From the NCBI RefSeq assembly GCF_003286085.1, contig NW_020825288.1:21700001-21764000 (forward strand): a stretch of 64,000 nt of DNA, given 5' to 3'. This document shows, one piece after another, positions 35,087 to 48,238 of this stretch. Under the pieces are notes generated by a model. The model did no database searches. It was not told the origin of the DNA and worked only from the letters and a program-made list of their open reading frames with translations. A program made the translations under genes and the position numbers. This stretch comes from Drosophila persimilis. Taxonomy: Eukaryota; Arthropoda; Insecta; Diptera; Drosophilidae. Within the stretch, counting starts at the first letter, position 1; the number at the start of each line of letters is the position of its first letter.

Positions 35087-36458
35087 ATGGAAGAGAAACC
35101 CGTGAATCCCAATGAATACCTCGAAATACCCAAGTGGGTGAATGAGGACTACTTCCAGCCCATTCTCGAGAAGGATGTGAGCGGCTTTCAGAAGATCATC
35201 CGCTTTACACCCATTGCGGCCACGGCTCCGGGTGATAACTATGCCTCCATCATGATTAGAGTACATATTGACACCCTGCTGAATGGTAAGTGTGAAATTC
35301 TTTTCAAAAGAACCAAAATTTCCAAAGTTCTTTCAGATGGTAGCGAGCAAAAGATATCATATATACTGAAGACCCAGCTGGACGTTAACAAGGGAGGCGC
35401 CATGATCAGTCAGATGGGATTTTTCGGCAAGGAAAAGGAAATGTACAAGGACCACATACCGCAGTTTGTGAACCTCTACGAGGAGGCGGGATTGAACATT
35501 GAGCTGGCCCCAAAGTGCGTGCACATTGGGGAGACTCCCGAGAGCATCACCCTGGTCTTTGAAGATCTGAGTCGGCAGAATTTCAAGAATGCCGATCGTC
35601 TGAAGGGTTTCGATATGGCCCACATGCGTTGCGTGCTCCGGAAATTGGCAGAACTCCATGCGGCCTCGGCGGTCAATCGTTTACTGATCGGGCCCTACGC
35701 TTCGAGGTTTTACGACTCCTTTTTTAATGAAGAAAATAGGCCGATGTTGACCAAGATCCGAGAAATACGTGAGCCTCAATTTGTAAAAGCCATGCTCGAG
35801 TGGGGTGTTCCCGATGTCGAAAGATACCTTAAGAAATCTCTGACGCCCTCACAGTACTTTAATGCGGGGCTAAAGCTAAGCCAAGTGGATGAGAGCGAGT
35901 TCAATGTGCTGAACCATGGTGACTGCTGGTCCAACAACATCATGTTCAATTACAAGGAGAATGGAGAGATCGACAGGACAATTTTTGTGGATCTGCAGGT
36001 GGCCAAATGGGGCTCTCCAGCGCAGGATCTTTGGTACATGATCATTACCTCCGCCTCGCTGGACATCAAAGTCAAAGAATTCGATCATTTCATTCAAATC
36101 TATCATGAACGTCTGGCCGAGTGTCTGAATATCCTTAATTACTCGAAGCCCATTCCCTCTTTGAGGGATATCCAAACACAGATGTTGAAGTACGGTTTTT
36201 GGGGTGAGTCTGACAAGAGATTCGCTATAGGATCTATCTGATTAATCTGAGTCTGTTGCAGGTCCTATTACGGCAAATGGTGTGATGGTGATCGTCCTCT
36301 TTCCGTCGGATAAGGACGCCAACATGGAAAAGTTAATGGGTGTCGGTCCGGAAGCAGAAGCTCTTCGAGACAGGAGCTTCAGAAATCCCTACTATGCCAA
36401 GGCGATGACACAGTTGCTTCCGTTCTTCGATAACAAGGGTCTCCTGGATGAGGAGTAG
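35087..36458 (+). CDS. K9: EcKinase-like protein, group 2
   Basis: Exons are 35087-35285, 35337-36203 and 36262-36458, giving 420 aa with phases 1, 1. Starts MEEKPVNPNEYLEIPKWVN, the group-2 signature. Seen: SYILKTQ, LVFEDL, LHAASAV, NHGDCWSNNIMF, VDLQVAKWGSPAQDLW. It lacks the mid-gene phase-0 intron found in K13-K16; K10 shares this loss. AATAAA lies at 36580-36585. Adjacent K10 is a close tandem paralogue with identical exon 2 length (867 nt). Confidence 0.87.
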
Positions 36459-37505
36459 TATGATATATGTATACTGTTTGATTTAATGTGTAGCTTGTAA
36501 CATATTGTACGTACATATATGAATCGATTCTATCCTCTATCTGTACTCAGGTCTCGTCTAGATTTGTATTTAAAATACGAATAAAGAATTAATAATTACA
36601 ATAAAAAAAAAAGTTATGTAAACAAATTTGTGTCGTCGTCCGATATTATACTCATATCAGCGCTAAAGAGCGAAGCGAGGGAGCCGGGGGTCGTTTTTCC
36701 TATTTTTAAAGATCACATTTGTCTAAGGAGATTGGGATAACGATAAACTAAAGGACTTCGAAACAGGGTCACAATTTCATTAAATAGGGGTGCTATTATT
36801 AAATAACGGAAACGATTAAATAGATGTATTTTTGTTGTTTGTGTTTCCTCGCCAATCAATTTGTGGGTGTGTGTGCGGTGGCGTCCAAAGAAAAAACCAG
36901 TTTACGCTATCAGCACACACAGATACACACTGCAGCAGTTACACTTGTCGAACTGTGGGGCTTTTGGGGCTTACAGTACATAAATGTGTGACCCGCCGTG
37001 TGGAGAGCTCAGTATTTGTTTGTCGTTAGAAATCGTCGGAAGCCCAGCAGAAACGCAACCCAATCAGTTCTCCCTCCGAGCGGGCATCGCATTCATTCAT
37101 TCAAATTAGAAATTCACAAAAGTCGGTCAGTAATAAATCGCAATAAAAGCGACATTTAAGTGAAATGCGAAAAGAGATTAATTACGAGATATGCCATCCA
37201 GTGATACTCTTAAGAATATAGTGCTATATATGTACTTGTGACTGCTTGCGCCATACCCAAATGAATGAAATTATAGTAAATTATACGTAGCGTAACTGAA
37301 CGATAAAGGCCGTTCTAGACTTAGATAAGTCCATAGGAAACGAAACAAGTTAGACAGTGTCTGAAAGTGTAATTTGGCCTCTCACCATGACGTAACAATT
37401 TCTATACATAAAAAATGCTTTAGAGCCGTTTTATTGTTTTGATCTTGAACCCACGATCGTTTCCGATCTCTAGTCTCTGATCTCTTACTTACAGTCAGTC
37501 CCAAT
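36459..37505. other. K9-K10 spacer, 1.05 kb
   Basis: No gene recognised. GTCGGTCAGT near 37121 resembles an initiator. TACTTACAG at 37486-37494 just before ATG 37506 could be the acceptor of a 5' UTR intron of K10. Confidence 0.4.
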
Positions 37506-38898
37506 ATGTCGCCAAACAGCAGCTCAGAGAAGCCGGTGAATCCCAATGAACACCTGGACATACCAAAGTGGGTGAATGAGGAATACTTCCTGCCGATCCT
37601 CGAAAAGGATGTGAACGGCTTCGACAAGATCGTCAGCTTCACACCCATTGCAGCCACAGCTCCAGGGGAAAACTATACTTCCGTGATGATCCGGGTGCAC
37701 ATCGATGCACTGCTGAAGGGTAAGTCCAGAGGAAATCTCATGGGAGTATCCATTTGCTTATCCAAAATCATCTTTAGACGGCAGCAGGCAGAAAATTTCC
37801 TATATCTTGAAGACCATGCTGGAGTCCAGCGAGGGCGCGGATGCCGTCAATGCCATGGGTCTCTTCCCCAAGGAAAAGCAAATGTACGAAGTGCACATAC
37901 CCCAGTTTTTACAGCTCTACAAGGAGGCGGGAGTGGACATTGAACTGGCGCCAAAGTGTCTGCTCGTCGATCAGACGGCAGAGGCCATCAGCCTGGTTTT
38001 TGAGGATCTAAGCCGGCAGAAGTTCGTGAACTGCGATCGTCTCACAGGCTTCGACATGGAGCATATGCGTTGTGTACTCCGCAAGTTGGCCGAATTCCAT
38101 GCCGCTTCGGTGCTGGTCCATGACCTAAACGGCCCCTACGACGAGCTGTATACCAAATCCATGTACAATGAGGAGAGTCGTCCCCTATTCGAGAAAATGG
38201 GTGAGCTGCGTCAGGCGCAGTACATCGCCGCCATGCGCCAGTGGGGCCTTGAAGATGTTGAGAAATACATTGAAAAGTACTGGGCTGCCGATGAGTTTTT
38301 CGACCTGGCGCTGAGTGTGAATGCGGTGGATGAGAGCGACTTCAATGTGCTGAACCATGGTGACTGCTGGTCCAACAATATCATGTTTAACTACAAGGAG
38401 AACGGGCAGGTGGACAGGACCATCTTTGTGGACCTGCAGATTGGAAAATGGGGCTCTCCAGCACAGGATCTTTGGTACTTGATCTGCACATCCGCCCATC
38501 TGGACATCAAGATCAAGGAATTCGATCATTTCATTCAGATCTATCACGAACGCCTGGCAGAGTGCCTGAAGCTCTTAAATTACTCAAAGCCCATTCCCTT
38601 ATTGAGGGATCTTCATATAATGATGCTAAAATATGGCTTCTGGGGTATGTTTCTGAGGATTCTCTAAATAGATTTTAAATTCTAAAGTCTCCGTTTCTTT
38701 GTAGGACCCCTAACCGCCAACGGTGTAATGGTGGCCACCCTGATGCCCTCCGATAAGGATTCGAATATCAATACCATGATGGATCCCGGCCCAAAGGGCG
38801 ATGCCATGCGTCTGAAAACATTCACCAATGTCTACTATGTGGAGGCCATGAAGCTATTACTTCCATTCCTCAAATTGAAGGGACTTTTGAAGGACTAG
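37506..38898 (+). CDS. K10: EcKinase-like protein, group 2
   Basis: Exons are 37506-37719, 37778-38644 and 38705-38898, giving 424 aa with phases 1, 1. N-terminus MSPNSSSEKPVNPNEHL. Seen: SYILKTM, LVFEDLSRQKF, FHAASVLV, NHGDCWSNNIMF, VDLQIGKWGSPAQDLW. Same exon layout as K9, differing in exon 1 length. Catalytic residues are intact. AATAAA lies at 38967-38972. It is followed by a spacer and the minus-strand K11, so the two genes converge. Confidence 0.87.
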
Positions 38899-39987
38899 TA
38901 TGTTTCTTTCTTGTTAGAGTTTATACCTGATATATTGTGATATTATATAGTATCATAGAAATGTGCAATAAATAAGAAATTCTATTTAACTTAATGAAAT
39001 TTTTGATAAACTCTGTCAATGGTGGAACTTTGGACTTTGCAAGTTTCACTAGTAAAAGTAAATCATCATGACTGGCTGAAAATGGAAACACGCGAACGAT
39101 TTTTTTTTTTTTAATAGCCTGGGGGTAATCGAGGGAGGCAACAGATGCGAAAATAAGTTGGTTTTACAAACCTAAGACGTAAAAACTACGACAAATACAA
39201 TAGATAAGTTCCCAAGGTTTTTGGTTGATCAATATTTGCCATAAGTTCAGCAAACAGTAAGGCTTTTGAAATCTTAGAGCAGATGAAATTTTACAATTGA
39301 TTGAACAAGACCACAGAATTGTCTCCACACTTGTCAATCATGGTTGAGAGAACTGGTCAACCACACTCACACTTCTTTCTATAAATTTATTCATACAAAA
39401 AATTATAATTATCCACTTGACATGATAATGAATGACATACTCGTATTTATGATGGCGTTGGTCGACTGTTACGTATGCTATTTATGGGAGGGCAGATCTT
39501 TAATTAGGAACACGCAAATAATTCTCATTCTGGGGGTGACCATCGCCCGATTGAAATCAGCAATTCAAATGAGATAAACATTCCGACAGTCTGATAATTT
39601 TCTTTAATTATCTTTTTTAAGTGTTGCGCAGTCACAAAATTCTTATATTATTGGGGTTCCAGAGTGGTTTTGGTTTCATTAGCTGATTTTCTCAGGTTTA
39701 AGAGAAGTTGAAACTTTCTTTTCTGGGAAACAAAGCTTGTGATAGAGAAAGTTGCGGCTAATCATTTTTAAACGACGCCTTGGTTTGATGCTGTTAAAAA
39801 CTTCTTTAAAACAGATAAGGAATATCATCTGATGTACAAATTATTACACAAATTGGTATTACAAATCGAAATAAACTTTTAATAAGGATTTTTTGGTATA
39901 ACAAATAATTAAAATCTGCTTTAGAAGCAGTTTAATCAGTTTATATGCAAAAGTTCATCTTGGATGAAACAGAACACATTCGATACT
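38899..39987. other. K10-K11 convergent spacer
   Basis: 1.09 kb, AT-rich, with a T/A homopolymer run near 39101-39114. No gene or recognised repeat. A 77-codon frame at 39344 has no support. Confidence 0.5.
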
Positions 39988-41366
39988 TTAGGTTTGTTTA
40001 AAGTAGCCTAATTGATCTAATCGTGGCAACAATATTGTGACATCTTTGACATAGCCCTTCAAAAATGAGCAGTTTCTACGCTTTTCGTCGTTCTGCAACA
40101 GATCACCGAAATCAGTTCCGTCCTCCCTTAGGGCCCACATTAATGGCAGGAATGTGCTTATCAAGAGGAAGTCTGAAAGAAGGGGATATAGGGATATATA
40201 CCTAGGAATCATAGAAACAAACTTACGATAATATTTTTGTTGATGCAATCGCTGCCAGAGTCCATCTTCCGTGGGCATTTCTCCTTTGTATCCGATCTTC
40301 TTCAGAGTGCCCACCAAAACAGAGAAGTAATTCTTGAGCAGATCCTCCCAATGATCCCATCGTTGCTGTGGCTCCATCAGCATGTAGATGGAGTAGATCA
40401 AATCAATGGTCAAGGGGGAAATACTGCAGATTTGAAAGTCCAGCAGCATACAGTCTTCAAAGACTCCTGTCTGCTTGTTGTGCTTGAACATCATGTTACG
40501 TAGATGGAAATCTCCATGGCAGAGCACGTAATACTGATCTGGTTTCGGGTTCTGACGCATTTGCGTCCACTCATTCTTCAATCGCTGGAGAAAGTCTCCC
40601 TTAATGCTCTCAAAGTAAGGCTTGTACTTTCGCAGTTCGGGCTCTTTATCCAACAGTTCCAAAAAGAATGTTATCCCGGTGCCAATAAATACTTCCTCTA
40701 AAAACTTTGGCATCTCAAACAGTCCGGTGGTGTAGCCTTTGAGCACAGTGGGTTGCTAATTAGAAGGGAACCTGAGTGACAGTTGAAATATATATGTATT
40801 TCCTTGTGACTTACCTCGTTTTGGACTTTAAAGCTCGCAGCATGCCATTTCGCCAGTTTGGAGTACACAGAACGGACCTCATCAAGGTTCAATTCACGAT
40901 CCCGTATCACAGTGTAGCCCATCTCCACCAGATCCTCGAAGATCATCACCTGACGCGGCTCCAGGCTGTGATAGATGCAGTCCACGTAGAGTTTTGCATC
41001 GTCCCCAGCGTTGCGGAGTATTGACTCAAACTCTGGCAATACTTTGCTGTACATTCCGATCTCTGTTTTGAAGATTGGCGAATCGCCCAGCATATCCTTC
41101 TTGTGACCCTCTTGTTCCGGCATTGTTTTGATGATTAGCGACTTGATGGAGGCTCCTTTCCGAGTGGTGTACTCCGCTTTGACCCGGAACATCACACTGG
41201 CATAGTGATCGCCCTTGGCGCTGGCTGGAGAAAAGTGCAGCCCGGTGACCTTTAGCTCGGGAGCCTTTTCATGCTCGCTAAGAACTTTTGTGATAAATTG
41301 TCCATTCAGCCATTCAGGTGCAACCAGTTCGTCGGCATTGAAGTTATCATTATCTGGATTCGACAT
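39988..41366 (-). CDS. K11: EcKinase-like protein, group 3
   Basis: Minus-strand exons are 41366-40815, 40755-40227 and 40172-39988, giving 421 aa with intron phases 0 and 1. N-terminus MSNPDNDNFNADELVAPEWLN. Seen: SLIIKTMPEQEGHKK (beta-3 Lys), IFEDL, WHAASF, CHGDFHLRNMMF, LLDFQICSISPLTIDL. The HGDFHLRN loop, the absence of the (K/Y)(Y/W)G motif and the three-exon plan define group 3. Exon 2 reads through intron 2 without a stop, but a GTAAGT donor and CTTTCAG acceptor match K18/K19. The broken relative psiK12 lies just upstream. Confidence 0.86.
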
Positions 41367-42465
41367 TTAGTTGGTAATTTTTTTAATTATGAGTACTACC
41401 AGATGTTCTCCAAGTTCGTTCTGCTAACTGAATGGAGTTACTTAATATACCATACACTTTATATGGCTTTCGGAGAGCATAGCAGAACGTTTTCAATGCA
41501 AAATGAAATAGTGTAAGATTGCGGAGAGCTTTAAGTTTGCGATGAGCTTTTGTCGATTGGAATACAAAAGAGATAAGAGTGGATTGTAGGTTCTCTCACT
41601 CTCTCTCTCTCTCAAGTTTAAGGTTACGTTACCATAGAAACGATCCTAAGTTATGTTTACATTCCATTAATCAACAAATAACCCAATCTAATGGGCGTCA
41701 CATTGCAGGCTTGCTAATCCAGCATTCAGTTCATTCAGTATTTTCATATGATGATGGCATGGATCTCTGCCAGCTTGCGGCAGGCTGAACAGATTTCTTC
41801 CTGGGTGAACCAGCGTCGCACCACCATCAGATCCTCGAAGATCATAACCTGTCGCGGATCCAGGCTGTGATAAATACAATCCACTTGACGAAGCATTCTC
41901 TCAAACTCTGGCAGAACTTTGCTGTACATCCCGATTTCCGTTCATTTCCTTCTTGTGTTTCTAATGCTCGGGCATCGTCTTGATGATTAGTGGAGGCTTG
42001 GTGGAGGCTCTCCGCGTGGTGTACTTCACTTTGGACCGGAATATCACACTGGCATAGTGATCGCACTTGGCGCTGGCTGGTGAAAAGTGCCGTCCGGTGA
42101 CCTTTAGTTCTGGTGCATGTTCAAGCCATTTGCATCTATATTGTCATCCATTCTGATGAAAACTGAAAAGTTTTTAATTTGCCGAAACTTTTTATGTAAG
42201 GGGTGTACTGGCGTAAGTATTTCTTTAGTTGCGAAAATATTTTAAATCTTATCTAGTCTCTAAAGGGGGTCTGGTCTAGTTGTCGATTTGCAAAATTCAA
42301 TAATCGAACTCGAACCAAAAGCTCCCTCTCCACTCTCTTGTTCCGTTTTCAAAAGCATTCCCATTATATCTTATCATAACGAAAACAACAGCTGTTTTTG
42401 CTACATAACCATTGAGAGTGAAAATTGAAGCCAGTTTGAGCTAAACTTTTGACGGGAAAAGTACT
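41367..42465. other. K11-K13 divergent region
   Basis: Contains psiK12 (41738-42151), a short (CT)n run near 41597-41612, and the upstream DNA of K13. No other gene was seen. Confidence 0.6.
41738..42151 (-). pseudogene. psiK12: decayed exon 1 of a group-3 kinase
   Basis: Reading from ATG 42151: MDDNIDANGL, then (after a deletion) EHAPELKVTGRHFSPASA, DHYASVIFRSKVKYTTRR, LIIKTMPEH followed by a TAG stop, then in another frame MYSKVLPEFERMLRQVDC, RQVMIFEDL and KLAEIHA. These match K11 exon 1 in order, but deletions, a stop and frameshifts break it. Exons 2 and 3 are absent. Its direct neighbourhood to K11 suggests a tandem duplicate that decayed. Confidence 0.85.
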
Positions 42466-43935
42466 ATGGACGAGATCAAGAATCCCAATGAACACTTGGT
42501 AATACCCAAGTGGATAACTCAGGAGTATTTCAAGCAGATCCTGGAAAAGGATGAGCCTGAGTATGTGAAAATCCTCAGCTTCAAGCCTGTGGCAGCCATA
42601 CCACCGGGGGAGAATTTCACCTCCATCATGCTGCGTGTTCATTTGGAGCTGCAGTTGAAGGGTAAGCCAGCCACAGATATGGGATCTGATATAACCAGAA
42701 CTGAGATCGATGGGGCCTTCAATAGATGGCAGCACCAAGCTGAAGACGTACATCTTAAAGACGGAGCTGGCGGAAGACCGTGGTGCGAAGGAAATCCGCG
42801 AAGGTGGTATCTTCAACAAAGAGCTGCAGATGTACCAGACCTTTCTCCCCGCCTTCGAGGCTCTCTATAAGGCAGCCGGTGAGGATATTCCTCTAGCACC
42901 CAAATGCTGGCATGCAGAGCAGCGCGGGGATAACATAAACTTTGTTTATGAGGACCTGGCGGTGAAGAGATTCAAGAATGTCGATCGTATTCGGGGCCTG
43001 GACCTTCCACACATGCAACGTGCGCTACATAAGCTGGCGGAGTTCCATGCGGCTGCATCCGTCTATGTGGAGCAGGAGGGTCCATTGCCCGCGGAGTTCA
43101 ATGAAGGATTTATTGTCAAAAAACAACTAGCTCTGCAAGAGCATGGATGGGCGGTGAAATCGGAAGCATTTCTAAAGGCCATGGCTGACTGGGGGTTGGA
43201 GGATCAGGAGAAGTATACAAACAGTTTTGTAAGTCAAAGAAAGCTCTTCTATTCTCTAGAATTTATATTATGTTCTTATATCCCTTCTTTGTCCGTCAGC
43301 CAACTGCAAAGCAGTATGGAAAAGTGTGTGCCAGTAATTTGACGGGAGATCCTTTGGACTTCAATACTCTCACCCATGGCGACTTCTGGTCCAGCAATCT
43401 GATGAGCAACTATCTCGAAAATAACCAGATCGATGAGCTCATTATGGTAGACTTTCAGCTCTGCAAGTGGGGCAGTCCTGCGCAGGACCTGCTGTTTTTC
43501 ATCACTCTCTCAGCCGCCAACGATATCAAGGTCAAGAAGTTCGACTACTTCATCAGGATCTACTGGGAGCGTCTTGTAGAGTGCCTAAAGTTACTCAAAT
43601 ACCAGAAGAAATTGCCCACATTGCGTGATCTTCAAACTTCCTTGTACAAGAAGCACAATACTTTCTACGGTATTTTTAGCGATTGACTTCCTTTTAAAAC
43701 GAATAATGAAAGGCAATTTTCTTCAACAGCTGTCATGGCGGTATTCAATCATCTGCCGCTCATCAAATTTCCAACTGACAAGGATTCCAACTTGCATAAC
43801 GTGATGCGCGAGGACGAGGTGGGGCACAAGTTCCGTCTGCGTCTATTTTCAAATCCCACATATGTGGAGGCTATGAAGGACCTGTATCCATTTTTCTATA
43901 ATCGCGGCATTTTTAACTTTAATGATTTCTATTAA
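42466..43935 (+). CDS. K13: EcKinase-like protein, group 2
   Basis: Exons are 42466-42661, 42726-43228, 43300-43669 and 43730-43935, giving 424 aa with phases 1, 0, 1. N-terminus MDEIKNPNEHLVIPKWI. Seen: TYILKTE, FVYEDL, FHAAASVYV, THGDFWSSNLMS, VDFQLCKWGSPAQDL. The loop HGDFWSSN is shared with K14, K15 and K16, so these four are one tandem set. Catalytic residues are intact. AATAAA (43937-43942) lies almost on the stop codon. Confidence 0.87.
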
Positions 43936-45114
43936 AAATAAAATTACCAAATGGAAAAATATTACTTACTGGATTCATTCATTAAAATCCAAACCAAGCA
44001 GTGCCGATATATGGAATATAGATGATAAAACTGACTCAACGCTTAGTTGCATTAATTGTTGTGCTGATTAGAGTATGGTGTATGCTGACGTCTTACGGTC
44101 CGGCCCACATTCTCACTATAACTATGACGGGGCCAAAAAATAAACTGTGAAAACAAACACAAAAAAACAGCCAGCCAGCCCCAAGCAGGTTTCACACACA
44201 ATCCAATCACACGACACACGATCGCAAAACAAAAATTAATATTTGTATACATATATGTATTTCTAATCATGCGTGTGTCGTTTCAATTAAGTTTTTGAAT
44301 GGGGCTCCAACTGAGTGTACACTATCTCAGAAATGTATATATAATTTATTGAACTCTACAATCAGCAGGAAACATTCGTAATGGTGAAAAACCAAAAAAT
44401 CTTGTACGTGCTATCATACTATCGTGCTGATTAGTTTCCAAGTTGAGTTGGTTTTCAGCAAACTCTTTGCCTATCTTGATATTTATAATTGATATAAAGA
44501 AAGTCACTGATACAGAAATACTGGGAAAAACTAAGAATTTAATAGATTTGCGATTCTAGCGATTTCCTCGCTTCAGATGGGGCAACAAACTGAGAAAAAT
44601 TGCTATCAATGAAACCATACACTCTATTATATAGCGATACGACCCCAATAGATCCGTGGAATAATTTCACCATAAAGTAACCCAGGACCGACCGATGGGC
44701 GCTGGTGCATGATGTGCGACACTAAATCAATAAATCTAATAGCTCTATCCCCCAGAGACTTGTAAACCCAGACAGATAGACAAGCCCTTACCATAGCTAT
44801 CTCTATATATCTCTATATTGTTATGATTATATTTCCCTCTTCCAGACTATACAAACGAGACACTTGACAAAAATCACAACCATGCAAATGAATACTTAAA
44901 TTGTAAAAACCACTAGAGTCATAATATAGATAAGATTGAATAGATAGTTAAGCTAACCAAAACAGCCAACTCACTAGAAGAGTATCTAATATTTGCTAAC
45001 TTTTTTTTACAGTCGATAAGGGGTTGGAGCCTATAAAAAATAGTGCTGTGCTCAGTGTCTCAGTAGCAATTGAAGGGAGAAGTCGTGCTGGCATTAGAAA
45101 TAGGAGACGCTACG
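43936..45114. other. K13-K14 spacer and K14 promoter
   Basis: 1.18 kb without a recognisable gene. A TATA box at 45032-45038 and an initiator-like TCAGTG at about 45051 precede K14. GATAAG occurs at 45015-45020. Confidence 0.5.
45032..45038 (+). promoter_or_regulatory. TATA box of K14
   Basis: TATAAAA, 83 nt before ATG 45115, with a GATAAG just upstream and TCAGTG about 20 nt downstream. Confidence 0.55.
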
Positions 45115-46586
45115 ATGAGTGAGGAAATAGTTAATCCCAACGAGCACCTGATCATTCCCGATTGGATCAATGAGAAGTACTTCACTGGAGTGCTGGCCAA
45201 AGACGAACCGAATCATGTTAAGATATTAAAGTTTACCAAAGTGGCGGCGATTCCACCGGGGGAGAACTTTACCTCGACTATGATAAGGGTTTACATCAAG
45301 TTGGAAATGAAAGGTTAGGGGTAGATACATAAAACTATAACTAAAACTTAGAGAAAGAGTAACATAATCTTCATCAGATGGCAGTGTCAAAACTAAAACA
45401 TACATCTTCAAGACTATGCTTCCCGACGAGCGTGGCGGCAGTGCCATCAACGACTTTGGTCTGTTCCCCAAGGAGGCCAAGATGTATGACACCTATCTTC
45501 CTGCCTTCGAGGCTTTGTACAGGGCTGCCGGATGGAAGATACAGCTGGCACCGCAGTGTCTCCACACGGAGGAGCGCGAGGGCAATATTCACTTCATTTT
45601 CGAGGATCTGTGCGTCAAGAGATTCAAGAATATTGATCGCACCAAGGGCCTGGACTTGGAGCATATGACGCGGGCTCTGCACAAGTTGGCCGAATACCAT
45701 GCCGCCAGTGCGGTCTATGAGGAGCAGAACGGACCCTATCCCAGTGAATTCCTTGAGGGTTTCGTCACCCTTAAGGCATCCAAGTTCCACATGGATGCAT
45801 TTAAATTAAAAGAATCGGCCTTTAAGAAGGCCATGATGACATGGGGCATGACGGATGCGGAGAAATATGTCAAGGAATTCGTAAGTTAATGGAAATAACG
45901 AAAGGAAAGGGACTTTAAAGATCTCCTTATTCCAGCCCACTGCGGATCAGTATTGGGCTCAATCGTTGAGTTGCTTGGATGTGCTTCCAAATGACTTTAA
46001 TGTCCTGAATCATGGTGACTTCTGGTCCAGTAATCTGATGAGCAATTATCTGCCAAATGGCAAGATTGATGAGCTAATCCTCGTGGACTTCCAGATCATC
46101 AAATGGGGCAATCCTGCACAGGATCTTCTATTTTTTATTATACTCTCGGCGGCCACAGATATTCGTATAAAGGAGTTCGAAAACTTTGTAAGAATTTACT
46201 GGGATCGTCTGGTCGAGTGCCTAAAGGTTTTGAAGTTCAAGAAACCCATTCCCACACTCAGAGACATTCAGAGGTCTATGTATGCAAAGGAGAATTCATT
46301 TTACGGTGGGTTTTTGAAAGAGATTTCCTATCGAATGTCTGAAAAATGTCGCTCTCTCTCTCTCTCCCTCTCTGCAGCGTTCTTTAGTTTGATGAACCAC
46401 TTGCCAATCATATTGTTCCCAACCGACAAGGATAGCAATCTTCACAATCTGTCAGCAGAAACCGAAGAGGGCGAAAGACTGCGGTTGCGTCTTGTATCGA
46501 ATCCTGTCTTTGGCAGTGTGATGAAGGATCTATATCCCTTTCTGTACAATCGCGGTTTGCTCAACTATGGTGATTACGATGTCTGA
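45115..46586 (+). CDS. K14: EcKinase-like protein, group 2
   Basis: Exons are 45115-45313, 45378-45880, 45936-46305 and 46378-46586, giving 426 aa. ATG 45115 (MSEEIVNPNEHL) fits the group; the upstream in-frame TTG at 45070 does not. Seen: TYIFKTM, FIFEDLCVKRF, YHAASAVY, NHGDFWSSNLMS, VDFQIIKWGNPAQDL. The first intron uses the less usual donor GTTAGG. Intron 3 carries a (CT)n run (about 46350-46373) as its pyrimidine tract. Catalytic residues are intact. AATAAA lies at 46615-46620. K15 starts 207 bp later. Confidence 0.87.
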
Positions 46587-46793
46587 TTACTTTATGGAAA
46601 CTATTTTGCTGGCAAATAAAATATAGATAGTAGGAATCTATACTATATTTACCTTAAAATGTTTAATTAGTCTTATCTGTACGTGATTACTAGGGACAAA
46701 TTTATCTAGAGATATGATATCTTTGCTTGATAAAATATATTTTAGAGTCAGTCAAGTTTAGGTTTCAGTCAAGATCAGTCAGAGATCAGAGCC

Positions 46794-48238
46794 ATGGCGA
46801 AGATAGAGAACCCTAACGAAAGTCTTGTTATCCCTAAATGGTTAAGCGAAGACAAGTTCAAGGTCCTGCTGTCCAAAGATGAGCCAAATTATAATAAAAT
46901 TGTACAGTTTACACCTGTGGCTGCCATCCCGCCAGGCAGTAATTTCACCTCAATTTTGGCGCGCGTCTATTTGGACTTGGAACTAAAGGGTAAGCTGAGA
47001 TAGTGCATCAGCAGAATCAGAGACTATATGTCCTAAACATCTCTAAGATGGTAGCCTTAAGAGACAGAGCTATGTAGTCAAGACCACCCTCGAGTTGGAC
47101 AAAGGTGGAAGGCTCGTCGAGGAGTTCCGGTATTTCCAAAAGGAGCAGCAAATGTACTCCACTTATTTACCCGCCTTTGAGCAGCTCTATCGCGAGGCTG
47201 GACATCCCATTCAACTGGTGCCCAAGTGTTTGGAAATTGGAGAAATGGATGGCTACCTGTACTTCATATTTGAGGATCTGTCATCGCAGGAATTCGTAAC
47301 TGTGGATCGCAGCAAGGGTTTGGATATGGAACACATGAACATGAGTCTTCGTAAGCTGGCGGAGCTCCATGCGGCCAGTGTTGTGTACGAGGATCGGCAT
47401 GGACCGTATTCCATCGACTTTGAGCATGGCTTCGCACATAAGGATAATACAGCGCACAGCAGACGAGGATTCGACGCAAAGGTCACGGAATACAAAGCAG
47501 CCATGTTGACCTGGGGAATTGAGGAGAGATGTTTAGAGAATTTCGTATGTGTTTTTAAACTTAATGAAGATTTCAAATCTTATATACTTTAATCTCTATT
47601 TCAGCCCACTCCTCAGCAGTACATTCAAATGTGTTTGGAATCCCTTAAAACCGATGCCAATGACTTTAATGTTCTCACTCATGGCGATTTTTGGTCCAGC
47701 AATATCCTCTTTAAGTACAATTCGTATAACAATTTGGATAAAGCTCTTCTGTTGGATTTTCAGCACTGCAAATGGGGTAGTCCTGCCCAGGACCTGCTCT
47801 TCATAATCACCATTTCAGCTGGCAGGGAATTGCGCCTCAGGGAATATGAGAATTTTGTGAGGATCTATTGGGAACATCTCATCGATTGTTTGGCCATACT
47901 AAGCCACAAGAAATTGCTGCCCCAACTGCGGGATTTGAACGCTGCCCTCTACAAAAAGAACAATACTTTTTACGGTGGGTTCTCTGTGAAATCTTTATTT
48001 GTATGATCCCTTTAGATGCACTTTTCTTTCAGCTTTCTTTCCGGTGATGAGTCATTTATCTACCGTTTTGCTGCCGACCGATAAGGATAGCAATCTGCAC
48101 ATCCTCATGTCCCAGGACGATGCTGGCAGGAGTCTTCGCACACGTCTCTATACGAATCCGGCATTTGTGGAGGTCATCAAAGAGGTGTATCCCTTTTACT
48201 GCAACCGGGGACTGTTCAACTTCGTTGACTACGACTGA
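46794..48238 (+). CDS. K15: EcKinase-like protein, group 2
   Basis: Exons are 46794-46989, 47048-47544, 47605-47974 and 48033-48238, giving 422 aa with phases 1, 0, 1. N-terminus MAKIENPNESLVIPKWL. Seen: SYVVKTT, FIFEDLSSQEF, LHAASVVYED, THGDFWSSNILF, and LLDFQHCKWGSPAQDL. Structure and loop match K13, K14 and K16. AATAAA lies at 48273-48278. The short gap from K14 leaves little room for a long promoter. Confidence 0.87.

Noticed and set aside
42710-42870. Frame conflict between the first two K13 open frames, suggesting a frameshift
   Set aside because: A normal 64-nt intron (42662-42725) with GTAAGC and AATAG borders resolves it in phase with the paralogues.
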